From assembly GCA_010094025.1 (NCBI GenBank), contig ML991794.1, forward strand, positions 124,001 through 188,000: a stretch of 64,000 bases of DNA, given 5' to 3'. Positions 23,601 to 34,524 of the stretch are shown here, one piece after another. Both the position numbers and the translations under genes were made by a program. Each line of letters starts with the position of its first letter. Within the stretch, counting starts at the first letter, position 1. Source of the stretch: Viridothelium virens (Eukaryota; Ascomycota; Dothideomycetes; Trypetheliales; Trypetheliaceae). The notes under the pieces were generated by a model, which saw only the letters and a list, made by a program, of their open reading frames with translations, did no database searches and had not been told where the DNA came from.

Positions 23601-26600
23601 AGGCTACTAACATGGAGGGCGGACATATGATTAGAAGGATCGACTTGGTTAGGATCAGCACCCTTGTCCAGAAGCACTTGAATAACATCGACGTGATTTA
23701 AAGAAGCTGCTACGAACAACAGTGGTCTCTCTTGGCCATCTCTAACGAGATCTAGGTCGGATTTTGAGACTTGATTTAGAAGTCCGCGGAGGATATCAGC
23801 CTGACCATGCCTTACCACGGATATCAAGGTTCGATGAAAGCTCGCAGTGTCGTGAGTAGTATCTGGAGAACGGGGCTTGTTTCGAGCATGGCTATGCGTT
23901 GCTACTAATTGACTGAGGGCTTTTTTGCCAGGACTATCCAGCTTTTCCTTGTCGATAGCTCGAATGAACTGCGTGATCAAATTACGCGGCTCCGAGCCAA
24001 GAGTCCATAGATCTGGGAATTCTGCGGGTGCATCCATGATTGATTGAAGATCTCCAGTAGACGGGCGTGCACCTGCTCGACAGACATCAGGTAGTAATAC
24101 TGGTGCCAGCCGCATACATAATTGTATGACCGTCCAGGGAATATGCTTATTAAGAAAAGACCGCCACTGTCGATTGGGGTCTGCACCAGCGGCTAGCAAT
24201 ACTCGTGCAGCACGATAGTGGTTTTGCGAAATGCAATTGGCTTTTTCCTTCCATTTTGAGGGGACGCAAAATACGAGATCTCCGAGGATGGCGCAATGTA
24301 GAGGTGTTCCGAGGCTACTCAAATGATTCGGATCAGAGTTTTCCGAAATCAGTACCGAACACCCAGCCGAATCGCCTCTTTGTGCAGCGAAGTGTAGAGG
24401 ATGGGTCGTTATTATGTTTTGGGTCCATGTTCTCAAGTCGTTGTTCGAGAGCTTTAGCTGCTCAAACCTGCCAATCTGCATTACGCAATACTCTTGAGCC
24501 CAAGCCAAAAACGTCATTGGTCGCGCCTTATCGAGCAGTGTACGCATTCCAGCTGCCACTGAATCATGTTCTTCCGTACTTCTATACTTTAACAGGCTGT
24601 TGTCTGTCATTATTCGACCGCGGAGGGGATATTTACTGTACTTCCTCTTCAATTCGTCCCAACTGTCCGCTAAAGGGCCATTAAAGTCTTCTAAGCAGAG
24701 ATATCGAAGTAAACTTCGTTGGATAGACACTGCATTTTCGCTTAAGTCAAGCCGATAAGCCGCAAAATGAGGATGCTTAACAGGATCGATTTGCGTAAGA
24801 AACTCCTAAGGGCCAGCATTAGCAAAAGTTATAATACGAAACGCTAAATTAGATAGTGGATAGAGGGCATCTAAAAGCTCTATCGAATACAGGGACGATT
24901 TGTGCATGCAATCACCACATGGGTAAGCAGGGAATATCCTTCTGATCAAGACGGGTGAGCATTGAAGATGAATTGAGTATATTGTGGGTACGTGTGCAGC
25001 GAGGAAACGTTGAGTGCTTGGTGCAATGTGAAAGAGCATTTTGACTGTACCGCGAGCAATTGCGGCCCAAAACACGTGAAGTCATCAAGACAACTAGACA
25101 TTAAGAATGCTCATCTTTGAAATAAGCTTTGACGGCATTGTCATCACTTGAACTGTGTTAAGGAGACTCTAGAAAATTCAATGAATTGTCATGCGTAAGT
25201 GAACACAACACCAAATACAGCTACTCGAAACGCAAACAGTCGTGGTGATAGACCGGAGTGTGCGTATTCTGGAAAGTTCGTACCTGAACAGTGAAGTGAG
25301 TAGATTCTATAAAATCATTACTTGGATTTTGCCGGAGCAGGCTGCTGCATAGGCACAATATTTCTTCTTCATCAGGTACTGACCCTGGATCGATCCGCTT
25401 AGTATCGTCGTCGAAGGAAATAGCCTCACATAGCGCTTTGGTGGGGAGTGGATCAATTCCAGGCCAAGCGAAAGTCCAACGGAGAGCTTTCTGAACGATC
25501 CTTTGACTGTAGATATTTTTTCTATTTATTCTTTCAAGAATGCGCTCATAGGTCTCAAACAGAGTCGGAGGCAAAGACTGTAGCGCGGTACGGCGACTTG
25601 CATCGGTAGGGAGCTCACAGAGGAAGTCCATCTGACAAGCTACCCAGCGAAACATACCCTGTGCCCCATGCATAAGCTTTTGAGCGATGACTTCTTTTAG
25701 AGACGCGTCCCTCAATCGTAGCTTCTTGTTTGCGATTCGTTGCTCGAGCTCCGCAGCGACGTATAGCCGAATATCGCTACTTCTGGCCGCAATAGACATT
25801 TTTCCAAAATCAATCACTCGCTGGCGAATTTCTAGCTCGTCACGACTGAGGAGTAGTACTTTGACGACCGAGGAGCTTTCTCGAAGCTGACGTAGCATCT
25901 GAACGACCAAGCTCTGATTGTCGCCGCACTCATCAGCTCCATCGACAATGACCAAGCAACTAGCGAAGAACCGGCTAGCTTGAACGAAAAGATCTTCAAG
26001 CTCATGCACGCCGGGGAGAAACCATTGCCTTCCACGAGACGTACTGTCTCGAAAATGCTTCTCGATCACTTGGAAACTCGACTCATTTTGCAGTACCAGT
26101 TGGCGCAATAGAGAAGCTAGGACATTGGCGGGGACCTGCGAGTCGAGGGTCTTATAGTCACAGAAAAAGTAGACGACTGCATTCTCCGAGGATTCAGTAG
26201 CAGCTTGAGTAATTGCGTACTCGATGGCAGATGCGGCGAGAATACTCTTGCCCACACCAGGCTGGCCATATAACCATAATCCCGTGTTTGGTGAAGTGAC
26301 CCATGTTTGGAACTCTTCGCTCTCGGTAAGCCAGATACCCATACCAGGATGTCTCAGCCTCAAATTCGTTTCATAATTCGCTCTGGGTACGATCTGGCTG
26401 AAGTGGTTGAGTATTTTTTCTCGGTCCTTGTCAATGACTATCCTTGTCTCTGCCTCAAATTGGTGCTTAAGGTGGCCCAGAATCTTGCTCACTCCGTCTT
26501 GCACGGCATGGATTCTACCTTGCACAGTGCCCAATCCTCCTATTGCAGCTAGTATCGCTTTCGTATTATTTGCTGCCAAGGCAACACTCAAAGTCGTCTT

Positions 26601-26960
26601 TTGTCGTTCAACAGCCTGTACAAGCTCCTTGGTGTCAGCAGACGATAGAGGCCATTTCCAGCGAGAGGCCGGCGTTGCGTATTTGTCGAGTTCAGCCTTG
26701 ATCTTTTCCAGAACTTTATGAGAAGCATGGAGGTAAGGGAGTCGTATGGGTTGGAATCCAGGTTCATGGGCTAGTTCTTCGGCAACAAGCTTAAAACTTT
26801 GTAGTAGACCGTAAAACGTTGAGGTCTCTACGATGAGCCTATTGACCTCTTCTCGAGCACCTCGAACACCGTCGGCGTATTTATATAGCCTTCGTACAAC
26901 AGCGTCAGCGAGGCCGATTAAGCCTGCAACACTTGCTACGAGCGATAGACCATCAGCCAT
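20622..26960 (-). CDS. STAND/NLR protein: fungal N-terminal domain, NACHT NTPase and about twenty ankyrin repeats
   Basis: Three exons, 26960-25284, 24805-22081 and 22030-20622, give 1936 residues with no internal stop. The start MADGLSLVASVAGLIGLADAV is the standard opening of the helical N-terminal domain of fungal STAND proteins. The NACHT module has Walker A GQPGVGKS (about 232-239) and Walker B CLVIVDGADE (about 335-344). A winged-helix-like region (FAWPGIDPLPTKALCEAISF) follows. Exon 1 ends STHFTVQ and exon 2 resumes EFLTQIDPVKHPHFAAYRLD, the conserved H-F-S-V-x-E-Y-L junction. Ankyrin repeats then run to the end (blocks such as TPLHVAANCGNAEAVSQLI and GSTPLHSAVRGGKLAATTQL). Intron 2 is a typical 50 nt (GTGAAG to GGTAG). 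Such proteins are cytosolic NTP-switch receptors thought to sense non-self or pathogens and trigger incompatibility or cell death. The ligand here is unknown. Confidence 0.9.
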
Positions 26961-27845
26961 AAGAGCCAACACGGTAGGGTGGTCGGATTGGAAACGCTGA
27001 AAATGCGGAGATCAAATAGGTTCGTACTCAGGCGCCCACGACCTTTAGGCTCTAACCACACACCTGGATTCTGCACCTCGAATGTATGTTGGAGCTTGAT
27101 TATGCACTATAGCATGCACGTACGTGCGGCAAGGCAGAACAATTTCCATATTTTGATGGACAATCGGTCGGTTGGTAAATGAGGCCAGGCTGAAATATGC
27201 ACCTAAATACCCGGCCTTGCTTTCAACCCTGTAGGTCACATGTTGCTGTACAGCTTGTCCAGAGTATCCTAATGTGCCTCTTCGAGAGATTGTACAGTCC
27301 CTCGAGCGCCGCAGCAAGAAGGCATTCCAGTAAAAATCGAACTCACCCCTGGCATTGAGAAGACGTTCCTATGAATGGCAGAATCAGCACGAGTCCCGGA
27401 AGGAACAGCCTTTTGCCTTCAAGGAGAGAATGTTAAGGATCGATCAGACACCAGAGTCATAAGCACCGACAGCGAGGCATTTGACGATACCAAGATGTCA
27501 CTAATACGGCTCTTCCTATGTAAAGATTAAAGTGGTGGAGACATCTCATCATGTGTTCTGGAATGTAAGCATCGGGACGAATTGAAAAGCAGACACACCT
27601 ATACTTGACAGGCACGGTTCTCTGAGACCTCGATGGTCTTGCCAGAGTTGTTGGACCACACGAAGAGATCATATTTTTTGAAAGCCTGAGAAGCTGATTT
27701 TCCGGTTTGGTGAACGGTTGCGCCTCCGATTACCATGGAAGTTGTTAGAGTAGCTCGTCGGCTTGTGGCAGAACTTTGTACCGAGTAGAGCACCAAGTAC
27801 GGACGGAATCAACTCAAAGCTACACGCGTCAATGCCTCATTCTTC
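26961..27845. other. Divergent intergenic region between the NLR and RRF genes
   Basis: 885 bp holding both promoters. A small minus-strand frame starts at an ATG at 27736 (MVIGGATVHQTGKSASQ, 45 codons). It could be extended by splicing at a GTATAG donor near its end, but it resembles no family I know and is not called as a gene. Nothing else is recognisable. Confidence 0.4.
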
Positions 27846-28719
27846 ATGAATGCACATAGGTGGAGACTTCAGGCATTACTGCCTCAAGCCTCTCCGCTCG
27901 TTTCGAGATGGTGTTCTCGCTATGAAGGCTGTCGAGTGGCCGCGCTGAGACCTTCTACACAACTTCAATGGCAGACACGGAGCTTCAAAGTGTATCCGAG
28001 TCTGAACAAGAAACGCGATAAAGCTACTCGGGAAGAGGGCCGACCTAAGGGCGAGATTGCTGGTACCGAAGACCCGTATGATTTTGCTGTTCTGAATAGA
28101 GGCATTGAGGAATCGATGTCACAGTTGACTGCAGATCTCGACAAGCTGCGCCCTGGAGGACGGTTTAATCCAGAAATCCTTGAAGCGGTGACCGTGGCAC
28201 TGGGCAAAGGCAACAGCGGACATAAGCAGAAACTGGGCAGTCTCGCGCAAATAGTGCCTAAAGGGAGGACTTTGACGGTTTTTGTGGAGGACCAAGATGT
28301 GCGTCGTTTAAAGGCAGAGCCCGCCTTGGACAGCCAATATACTTTGCACTTGCTGACTTGAATCTATGTAGCATGTGAAATCAATAACCTCCGCTATTCT
28401 TGCGTCGAACCTCAATCTCACACCGCAGCCTGCATCCGACAATCCGAGCAACCTTATCATCAACCTCCCGCCTACAACGAAAGAATCACGAGACCAAGCT
28501 GTCGCAACGGCACAGAAGGCGGCAGATGTGGCTAATAATAAGATAAGGAATGCGAGGCAAGCGCAACACAAAAAGCTCCGGCAAATGCAGTTGGATAAGA
28601 AGGCCAGACCGGATGACCTGAAGAAAGCTGGAGACAAGATGGAGAAAGCTGTTGCGGAGGCAACCTCAAAGGTCAAGACGGAGGTGGACAAGAAGAAGAA
28701 AGTGCTGTCTAGCGCTTGA
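27846..28719 (+). CDS. RRF1: Mitochondrial ribosome recycling factor
   Basis: Exons 27846-28298 and 28372-28719 (73-nt GT-AG intron, phase 0) give 266 residues. The N-terminus is rich in Arg/Gln and lacks acidic residues, as expected for a mitochondrial presequence (MNAHRWRLQALLPQAS). The RRF fold follows: the MSQLTADLDKLRPGGRFNPEIL region matches the R-x-G-R-x-N-P-E-x-L motif of the family. The hinge and C-terminal helices contain LIINLPPTTKESRDQAVATA, the fungal equivalent of the bacterial IPPLTEERR segment. The final helix is Lys-rich. The protein acts with elongation factor G2 to split mitochondrial ribosomes after termination. The family is clear and the length is normal. Confidence 0.93.
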
Positions 28720-28837
28720 AAAGTTTGAAAAGAAAGTCGTTCATCCCAAATGATCTAGCGCTCCAGCTACGACATAAGCCTGGCGCAGGCGGCGTCTTCG
28801 TGTACTGAAGTCAAAGTCTGGATGAATCCAAGGATAG

Positions 28838-29684
28838 TCATGAGACATTCTTCTCCAACCAATCCTCCCACTGTTCCTTTGTAAAGCTGCTCGAAATGCT
28901 GTTTTCGACAAGGCCCTATGATTCAATCAGCTCGAGCACTGGCAAGATCGGGCGTCTTTCGAAACTCACATTAAACAATACAGTTGGCGTCACATGGATC
29001 CCCACTAGGCGGTTCGCCTACAACTCTTGTCAGTACGATTCTTCGATTCACCAACTCCTAGTTCGGGCCTTCCGAGGCGTTCGGCTCCACTCACCTTAAC
29101 GATAGGCTTCAAATCATTCGTCACCCCATTCCCACTATTCAGCGATCCATCCTCCCCTGGCTTATCACTGATCTTCAACAGCTCAAATATCTTTCCTTCA
29201 TCTACTCCTTGGACGCTCCCTGCCAGCTTCGCTAAACGCTCATATATTTTGTTCCTGGTCTCATTCACAACGCTGACATCGAAATAATCCTTCTGGTGCT
29301 CAAATAGCTTCTCGCTAAACGCCCAGAATGATCCAGGTGCAACTTTTTGCACGGCGAGCGCGGCTTCGTGAACAAGTGTAGAAGATGGGTGCCAGGGTTG
29401 AATTTGTGGGCGAAAGATGATGGTCAAGTTAGGAGAGACACGTTTGTACGTGGTGGTGGGAAGGACGGTAGTGTAGAGCGTTTTGAACATCTTGGCGGAG
29501 AATGGACAGACGTAGTCAAGGACTGGAAGGCAAACCAATCAGCCATTGTCTCCTAAGGTCTGGGTTGGTGGAACCAGCGCGATGAAGGTAACCAAAATGA
29601 CATACAAAATTCCAGTGTATGGACAGTCTGTTTGGAGCCTTCGGGACCCAGCCTGAGTCCAGCATATTTGGGAGCGAGTGCCAT
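28838..29684 (-). CDS. Thioredoxin-fold, DsbA-like protein
   Basis: Four exons, 29684-29606, 29522-29095, 29017-28970 and 28915-28838, with introns of 83, 77 and 54 nt, give 210 residues. The start MALAPKYAGLRLGPEGS was chosen over upstream non-ATG codons. Splicing joins EFFLDYVCPFSAKMFKTLY, where CPFS occupies the CxxC position of the thioredoxin/DsbA active site with serine in place of the second cysteine, as in many cytosolic fungal members. Later blocks are LTIIFRPQIQPWHPSS and, across two short introns, GIHVTPTVLFNGLVENSISS. This last contains the cis-Pro loop (T-P-T) typical of the fold. The C-terminus SSSFTKEQWEDWLEKNV is also family-like. The partner or substrate is unknown. Its 3' end lies 118 bp from that of RRF1, tail to tail. 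Confidence 0.88.
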
Positions 29685-30701
29685 GATTTGTTGATTGACT
29701 GAAACTGATTGAAAATTCTTAGGAGAGGAAGATATGTGGCGTCCGCGCGAAGCTCGAATATATGGAGGGGTTGGCAAAGCTTTGGAGAAAGCAGATTGGC
29801 GAAGTATTATGACGTCCGGTGGGGTACTAATTAGAGTACCTTGCCATGCTTACCACGCCGTGCAGGCTTACCACGCTTCCTCTTCCATGATTTTGCAACC
29901 ACCACACTAGGTACTGTACTATACTCCTTACTTCCACTTTGTCAGCCTTATCAATCAAATGTGTGTTATGCACGCACTGCTTGCCCTGCCACTTGCGCTT
30001 TATGATCCTTGGAAGACTTTCTCTCATCTCATACTTGTCGTCCCTGAAAAATAAAAGGGCCGCCTTCCATACTTCCTTTAAACAGTGCCCGATACCACGA
30101 AGTAGGATTGTCAAGAGCTTTCCTTTAGGGGTTCTCCATGCCAGAGTCCAAAATCCTTCAAAGCGTCTTGGTTGTTCCGGGTGTCCTGGAAGTTCCCACC
30201 CTTCTGATTCTTCCGACCCTTCTGGATGCTCTGAATTCTCTGACGACATTGGGACAAAATCGGTCGCTGATCCATAATATAAGGCATACTACCGAACAGA
30301 TCCAAAACCATGCTTTGATAGCATTTGCGGTGAAGAATTGTCTAGTAAAACATGATCTGTGGCGCTGAAAAGATGTATGGTTCAAACAAGATGCACCTGC
30401 CCTACTATCTCAAACTGCCTCCGTGGTTTGGTTTGCGAACTGAAGGAGCTAGGCGACTGTCAGCAAAAACTGCAATTGCGTTGGAGCGACACGGAAGGAA
30501 AACGGCAGCGCTACTTCCCCAAACAATGTAAACAGAGATCGTGCATAAGGATCCTCTCATTCAAAGCTTACTCTTCCTCTTCCTTCTCCTTCTCCTTCAT
30601 TTCCTTCTCATCAATCACTATTCCTTCAAGTCCTTGTTAACTCTCTACACTCCTTACGAGACTATTCTATTGACTGCTACGACCCCACCCTCAATCCTGA
30701 A
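29685..30701. other. Region between thioredoxin-fold and secreted-protein genes
   Basis: A 1-kb divergent region with the doubtful small frame at 29827-30249. The stretch 30560-30640 is a strong C/T tract (CTTCCTCTTCC-type), a usual fungal core-promoter feature just upstream of the gene at 30702. Confidence 0.45.
29827..30249 (-). CDS. Small hypothetical protein (doubtful)
   Basis: A 140-codon frame from an ATG at 30249. It begins with a Ser/Glu/Gly-rich stretch (MSSENSEHPEGSEESEGWEL) and continues with a basic/hydrophobic part (TPKGKLLTILLRGIGHCLKE). It may end earlier by splicing, since a GT-rich stretch follows KADK. No family is recognised. Other frames across it are also open, so this may not be a gene. 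Confidence 0.25.
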   Translation of the reverse strand: MSSENSEHPEGSEESEGWELPGHPEQPRRFEGFWTLAWRTPKGKLLTILLRGIGHCLKEVWKAALLFFRDDKYEMRESLPRIIKRKWQGKQCVHNTHLIDKADKVEVRSIVQYLVWWLQNHGRGSVVSLHGVVSMARYSN

Positions 30702-31542
30702 ATGCATTTTCTCAACATGAAATTCCACCGTCTTTCCGTCCTCTCTGCTCTCACTGCTCTCACTCCTCTCACCTTTACCAATGCCGAGCCACGTCCACAA
30801 GGTCCTGTACCGTTTGGTAGCACGCCTTCATCCTACAACCAGACTGGCCCTGGGAACAGCACCTCCAATTCTACATATCTCCAGATCCCGGCTGTGGTCA
30901 CTGACTCAGACGGCAACTCGCAATTTCAGTGCTGGCAGCTCAACAGCCCTTTTACGTCTACACCATTCGGCAGCAATGGATCTCAGCTCGGCTTTGGAGA
31001 TGTCTCCGGGGCGTCGATTACGGTACAGCCGCCTGACAGCAATACGGGCGTGCATACGACCTCAATGCCTGCGTACGTCTCTTCCAGGCTTTCCTTCTTC
31101 CATCTATCCTTGTCTTCGTCGCTTCTTAGCTCTTTCATATCGTATCTTCGCTCCTCCCGCACTCCCAATCTCATGCCTCAGAACTCTCCTCCTCTCCCTC
31201 GTCTCCAAACCCCCAACTTTCAACCTCTACTTCTTTACAAATTCCCACCTCATTGCACATCAGCTAACGTTATCACTATATAGACTACTCCATGTCCTCT
31301 CAGGCCTCCTCAGTATCACTCTTCCTAACAACTCCACTTCCACCGCCTGGGTACTCGGCGGCGTCTCCGGCTCGCTGATTTTAGCCGACACGACCGGCTC
31401 AGGCCATAACACTTCGCATCCAAGCGATGAGAGTACAGTCATCATCACGATGCCGTTTGCAGGTGCTGTTATTCCGGCACATACAATCGTCGGATACGAT
31501 GTGTGCAGCACGAATCTAGGGGCATTAGGGCAGGCCACGTGA
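30702..31542 (+). CDS. Small secreted protein of unknown function
   Basis: Exons 30702-31072 and 31284-31542, joined across a 211-nt intron (GTACGT to TATAG) in which GC+A forms an Ala codon, give 209 residues. A signal peptide is evident (MKFHRLSVLSALTALTPL, ending near FTNAEP). The mature part has many Asn-x-Ser/Thr sites (NQTGPGNST, NSTYLQ). The conserved-looking C-terminal half reads STAWVLGGVSGSLILADTTG, then DESTVIITMPFAGAVIPAHT, a beta-rich pattern. Only two cysteines are visible in the mature protein (QCWQL and YDVCST), so one disulfide is possible. There is no clear GPI signal. It is probably an extracellular or wall-associated protein. I do not recognise a named family. Confidence 0.75.
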
Positions 31543-31812
31543 AAGGGGAACAGAGTAGGTATGCGAGTAAGGCAATGAGCTGGTAGGGTACCGGTGAAAT
31601 AGAACCCTACGGAAATGGGTTTTTCGAGGGGTCACTCCTGTATCTGAGTATGCTAGGCTAAGCAATGTCTTCTATTGATCCATGCATACGTGTCCAGCTA
31701 GGCTCATAGCGATCCCGAGACCCGAGTTCTCCTTAACTGTACAATGAACCCGCTCGTTCTCAGCAACTAAGTTGTCCGGATATCATTGCATAAATAGCAA
31801 CAGATGCAGCTC

Positions 31813-34524
31813 TCAGTGCAGTGCAACAGCAGAATCACTTTCGACTGACGAGGTAGGAACGGTGACAACATGTGACCCTAGAGCTCTCCGCAGCGACTCT
31901 TGGAGCATGGCAACATTTACTCTCTGCCCACCCCGGCGAAGCAACGTCTCGATTCGGCAACACCATGCATGAAGTCGGTCATCTGGAATGCTCTCCATGA
32001 GCACGTTTTGTGGGTCCACATCTGTGGGAGGGAAAGTCCAGGGCAATCTATCATACGTATCACCGTGGCGTAGCCAGCGTAGCCGCTCAGGCGTAATCAC
32101 GGCCGCCACATTTCTCCTCAAAGAAAGATTTTGCGTTCGTGCATCATCAGGAACACGCTCGAGCGCGAGCTGCGAAGCCCTAGTGCAATGGATTGCACGC
32201 GGTGCGATGTCCATGGCGTTTGGATCGTGAAGCCGATCGTCCAGGTATGGACTCGATGGTATCTCTGCTTGCTGCACTTGTGATGGCCGATTGGCTTCGT
32301 TGGGGATTTCCTGAAGAGCAGAGCTACACTGGCTAATCTGCCGCTGAGTCCCTTGACTTCCGCACATTGTACTCATATGAGAGTGCTCGATCGGAGTAAC
32401 ATTGTCGATGTCCATGAGTGGCGAGGATGACGTACGACGATCGCCTCGCGGTACCATATACTCTTCGATACGTTTATTTTTAGCAGGTCCTTCCAGTATC
32501 ATGGCTTCATCTCCTTTCGGTACTAGGACTTTAGCCGCATCCTGTATCTGCTGATGCCAGTTTCTACCAGATTTTGGTGAACCAGCCTGTTGAGTCGATG
32601 CTCTGTTGGAGACTCGTTTGCTTCGATCGACATTGAATGAGACTGGAGAGACAAATGGTTTATTGATATTCGCTGGAGGTGCGTTTTGACGACGGGGCCT
32701 TCGCTGAGAGGGTGGGGTGATGTCGGGAATCATGCCAAGAGGAGTACCCTCCGGACACTGTGGAGGAGTATAGTTGACTGGCTGGGGTCCTCGGGTAGGT
32801 TGCGGCGAAATACGTTCGGCTTCGTCCGTTGCTGGTCGCATGGAAGAGTAAGGAAAGATTCCCATTTGTTCCAAAGACGGTTCCGAGCCAGACGTCCTTG
32901 GAGGTGACGAAGATGCTTGTGGAGTTGGCAGGTACGGAATCTTGTCGAATGGATTTGTCGCCCTAACAGGAGCTCTGGACCTTGGCTGCGTTGATCCCGG
33001 CTGCAAGCTTCTCACATCGCTTTCGAGAGTCACGCTCTTGTTATTGGGTGTCGTTGCATCGACTGGTTTACGGAGGGGTGCATTCATTTTCGCGATTACC
33101 CACGGGTTCGATATGGTAACATCTTGAGATTCCTGATCTTGCTCTTCATCTATTCGAGTTCCGTTTTGGTCCTGCAGTCTGCTTGCAGGAAAGTGTGGTT
33201 CATCTTCGTCATCTAGCTCAATGTCGCTATGCATATTCGATCGAACACTGTCGCGTCGTCTATACGTAGGCTGAGTGTCTTCGTCAATGAGATCTTCGGG
33301 CACCATCTCCAATTCATCTGATGATATAGCTTTCATAGCTTCGGCTAAATGGTACTCCTCAGGGTTTTCTCCAGTCTTCATCTTATATGCTTCTTCGATC
33401 AATCCGGTCCAACCCTCCACCAATACTGTCTTATCCACGAACACGACGTCGTCTTTTCCAGGCTCAACATTCACGTCGTAGCTTCCAAGCGGACATGTCA
33501 AATTCAACAGCAGCACTGGGTTCTTTCCTCCCTCAACGCCCACCTTCTTCATCCTCTCTTTCCACAATCCCACCATCTTTCTCGCCGTTCCCCTCTTCTC
33601 GTTCAAAATCCTGCCATCCACGCTTACAAACTGTCCCACACCACTTATTTTCTCCCGATCGGCATCCGCCTTTGGCAACAATGCCTTGAAGCAGTACCCT
33701 TCGTGCTCCTTCGAAAACCATTCACATATTCCCAGACATGCTCTCCCGACTACCTTCCTAGCCGCCTGCTCGACTCCATCTCCCGCTCTCGGAGCATAAA
33801 CCCAATCTCCCTTCACATCGCCACTCTTCGCACCCACGCCTTTCACCTTCATCGCAAACCTCACCTCCGGCCTCGCCAAAGCATATCCCTCCACCAACCT
33901 CCTCAACTCCCCAACCCACCTCCCTGCCTCCCTCTCCAACCCCTTCCTTCTCACCGGCCACCCAACAAACAACCCCGAAACCAGCACACTCGTCCCCACC
34001 GGCGCACTCATCCTCTCCAGCTCGCCTATACCCCCTCCCCTCATCAACCGCATGCCCACCGCCGTAGCTTCCCCTTCCACCCTCGTCACCACGCGCACCT
34101 CGTCCGCGACTTCAGCGATGGCCGCGAGCGCCTCGCCTCGGAACCCGAGACTCTGTCCGCCGAGAAGGCGCAGCTCGTCGAAGGAGGCGAGTTTCGAGGT
34201 GTGTGAGCGTCGGCCGAGGAGCGGGCGGGAGGAGGGCGGGATGCCGGTGCCGTTGTCGCGGAGGGTGAGGAATGGTGGACTGGAGCTCAGTATGGACGAC
34301 GGTGGTGACCGGGAGGATGAGGGCGAGGAAGAAGGGAGTATAGACGAGGAAGAGGAAGTGGGAGCGGAAAGGAGCGAAGAAGGACAGAGGATGAGAGAGA
34401 TGGAGGTTGCGCGGGCGTCGAGGGCGTTGTCGAGGATTTCTTTGGCGACGGCTAGCGGAGAGGAGATGAGAGTTGTCGCAAGGAGAGGGGAGGCTGTTGA
34501 AGGTGGGAGGGCGCGGATTGACAT
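31813..34524 (-). CDS. MutL/PMS-family mismatch-repair-like ATPase without a visible endonuclease domain
   Basis: A single exon of 903 codons. The GHKL ATPase motifs are all present: motif I with Glu29, Asn33 and Asp36 (VAKEILDNALDA), motif II DNGTGI (about 90-95), motif III GFRGEAL (127-133) and motif IV GTSVLV. A Ser/Pro-rich insert (about residues 50-85) separates motifs I and II. The transducer domain follows, with GQFVSVDGRILN and the DVNVEPGKDDVVF segment typical of MutL proteins. From about residue 400 the protein is polar and probably disordered. I see neither the DQHAxxE endonuclease motif nor an obvious dimerisation domain. It may be a fungal PMS1/MLH-like paralogue in DNA repair or meiosis. 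Its exact orthology is not settled here. Confidence 0.85.
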   Translation of the reverse strand: MSIRALPPSTASPLLATTLISSPLAVAKEILDNALDARATSISLILCPSSLLSAPTSSSSSILPSSSPSSSRSPPSSILSSSPPFLTLRDNGTGIPPSSRPLLGRRSHTSKLASFDELRLLGGQSLGFRGEALAAIAEVADEVRVVTRVEGEATAVGMRLMRGGGIGELERMSAPVGTSVLVSGLFVGWPVRRKGLEREAGRWVGELRRLVEGYALARPEVRFAMKVKGVGAKSGDVKGDWVYAPRAGDGVEQAARKVVGRACLGICEWFSKEHEGYCFKALLPKADADREKISGVGQFVSVDGRILNEKRGTARKMVGLWKERMKKVGVEGGKNPVLLLNLTCPLGSYDVNVEPGKDDVVFVDKTVLVEGWTGLIEEAYKMKTGENPEEYHLAEAMKAISSDELEMVPEDLIDEDTQPTYRRRDSVRSNMHSDIELDDEDEPHFPASRLQDQNGTRIDEEQDQESQDVTISNPWVIAKMNAPLRKPVDATTPNNKSVTLESDVRSLQPGSTQPRSRAPVRATNPFDKIPYLPTPQASSSPPRTSGSEPSLEQMGIFPYSSMRPATDEAERISPQPTRGPQPVNYTPPQCPEGTPLGMIPDITPPSQRRPRRQNAPPANINKPFVSPVSFNVDRSKRVSNRASTQQAGSPKSGRNWHQQIQDAAKVLVPKGDEAMILEGPAKNKRIEEYMVPRGDRRTSSSPLMDIDNVTPIEHSHMSTMCGSQGTQRQISQCSSALQEIPNEANRPSQVQQAEIPSSPYLDDRLHDPNAMDIAPRAIHCTRASQLALERVPDDARTQNLSLRRNVAAVITPERLRWLRHGDTYDRLPWTFPPTDVDPQNVLMESIPDDRLHAWCCRIETLLRRGGQRVNVAMLQESLRRALGSHVVTVPTSSVESDSAVALH

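Noticed and set aside
33349-34206. 285-codon plus-strand frame over the MutL-like gene
   Set aside because: Low-complexity Pro/His/Ser/Arg text opposite intact ATPase motifs; a shadow frame.
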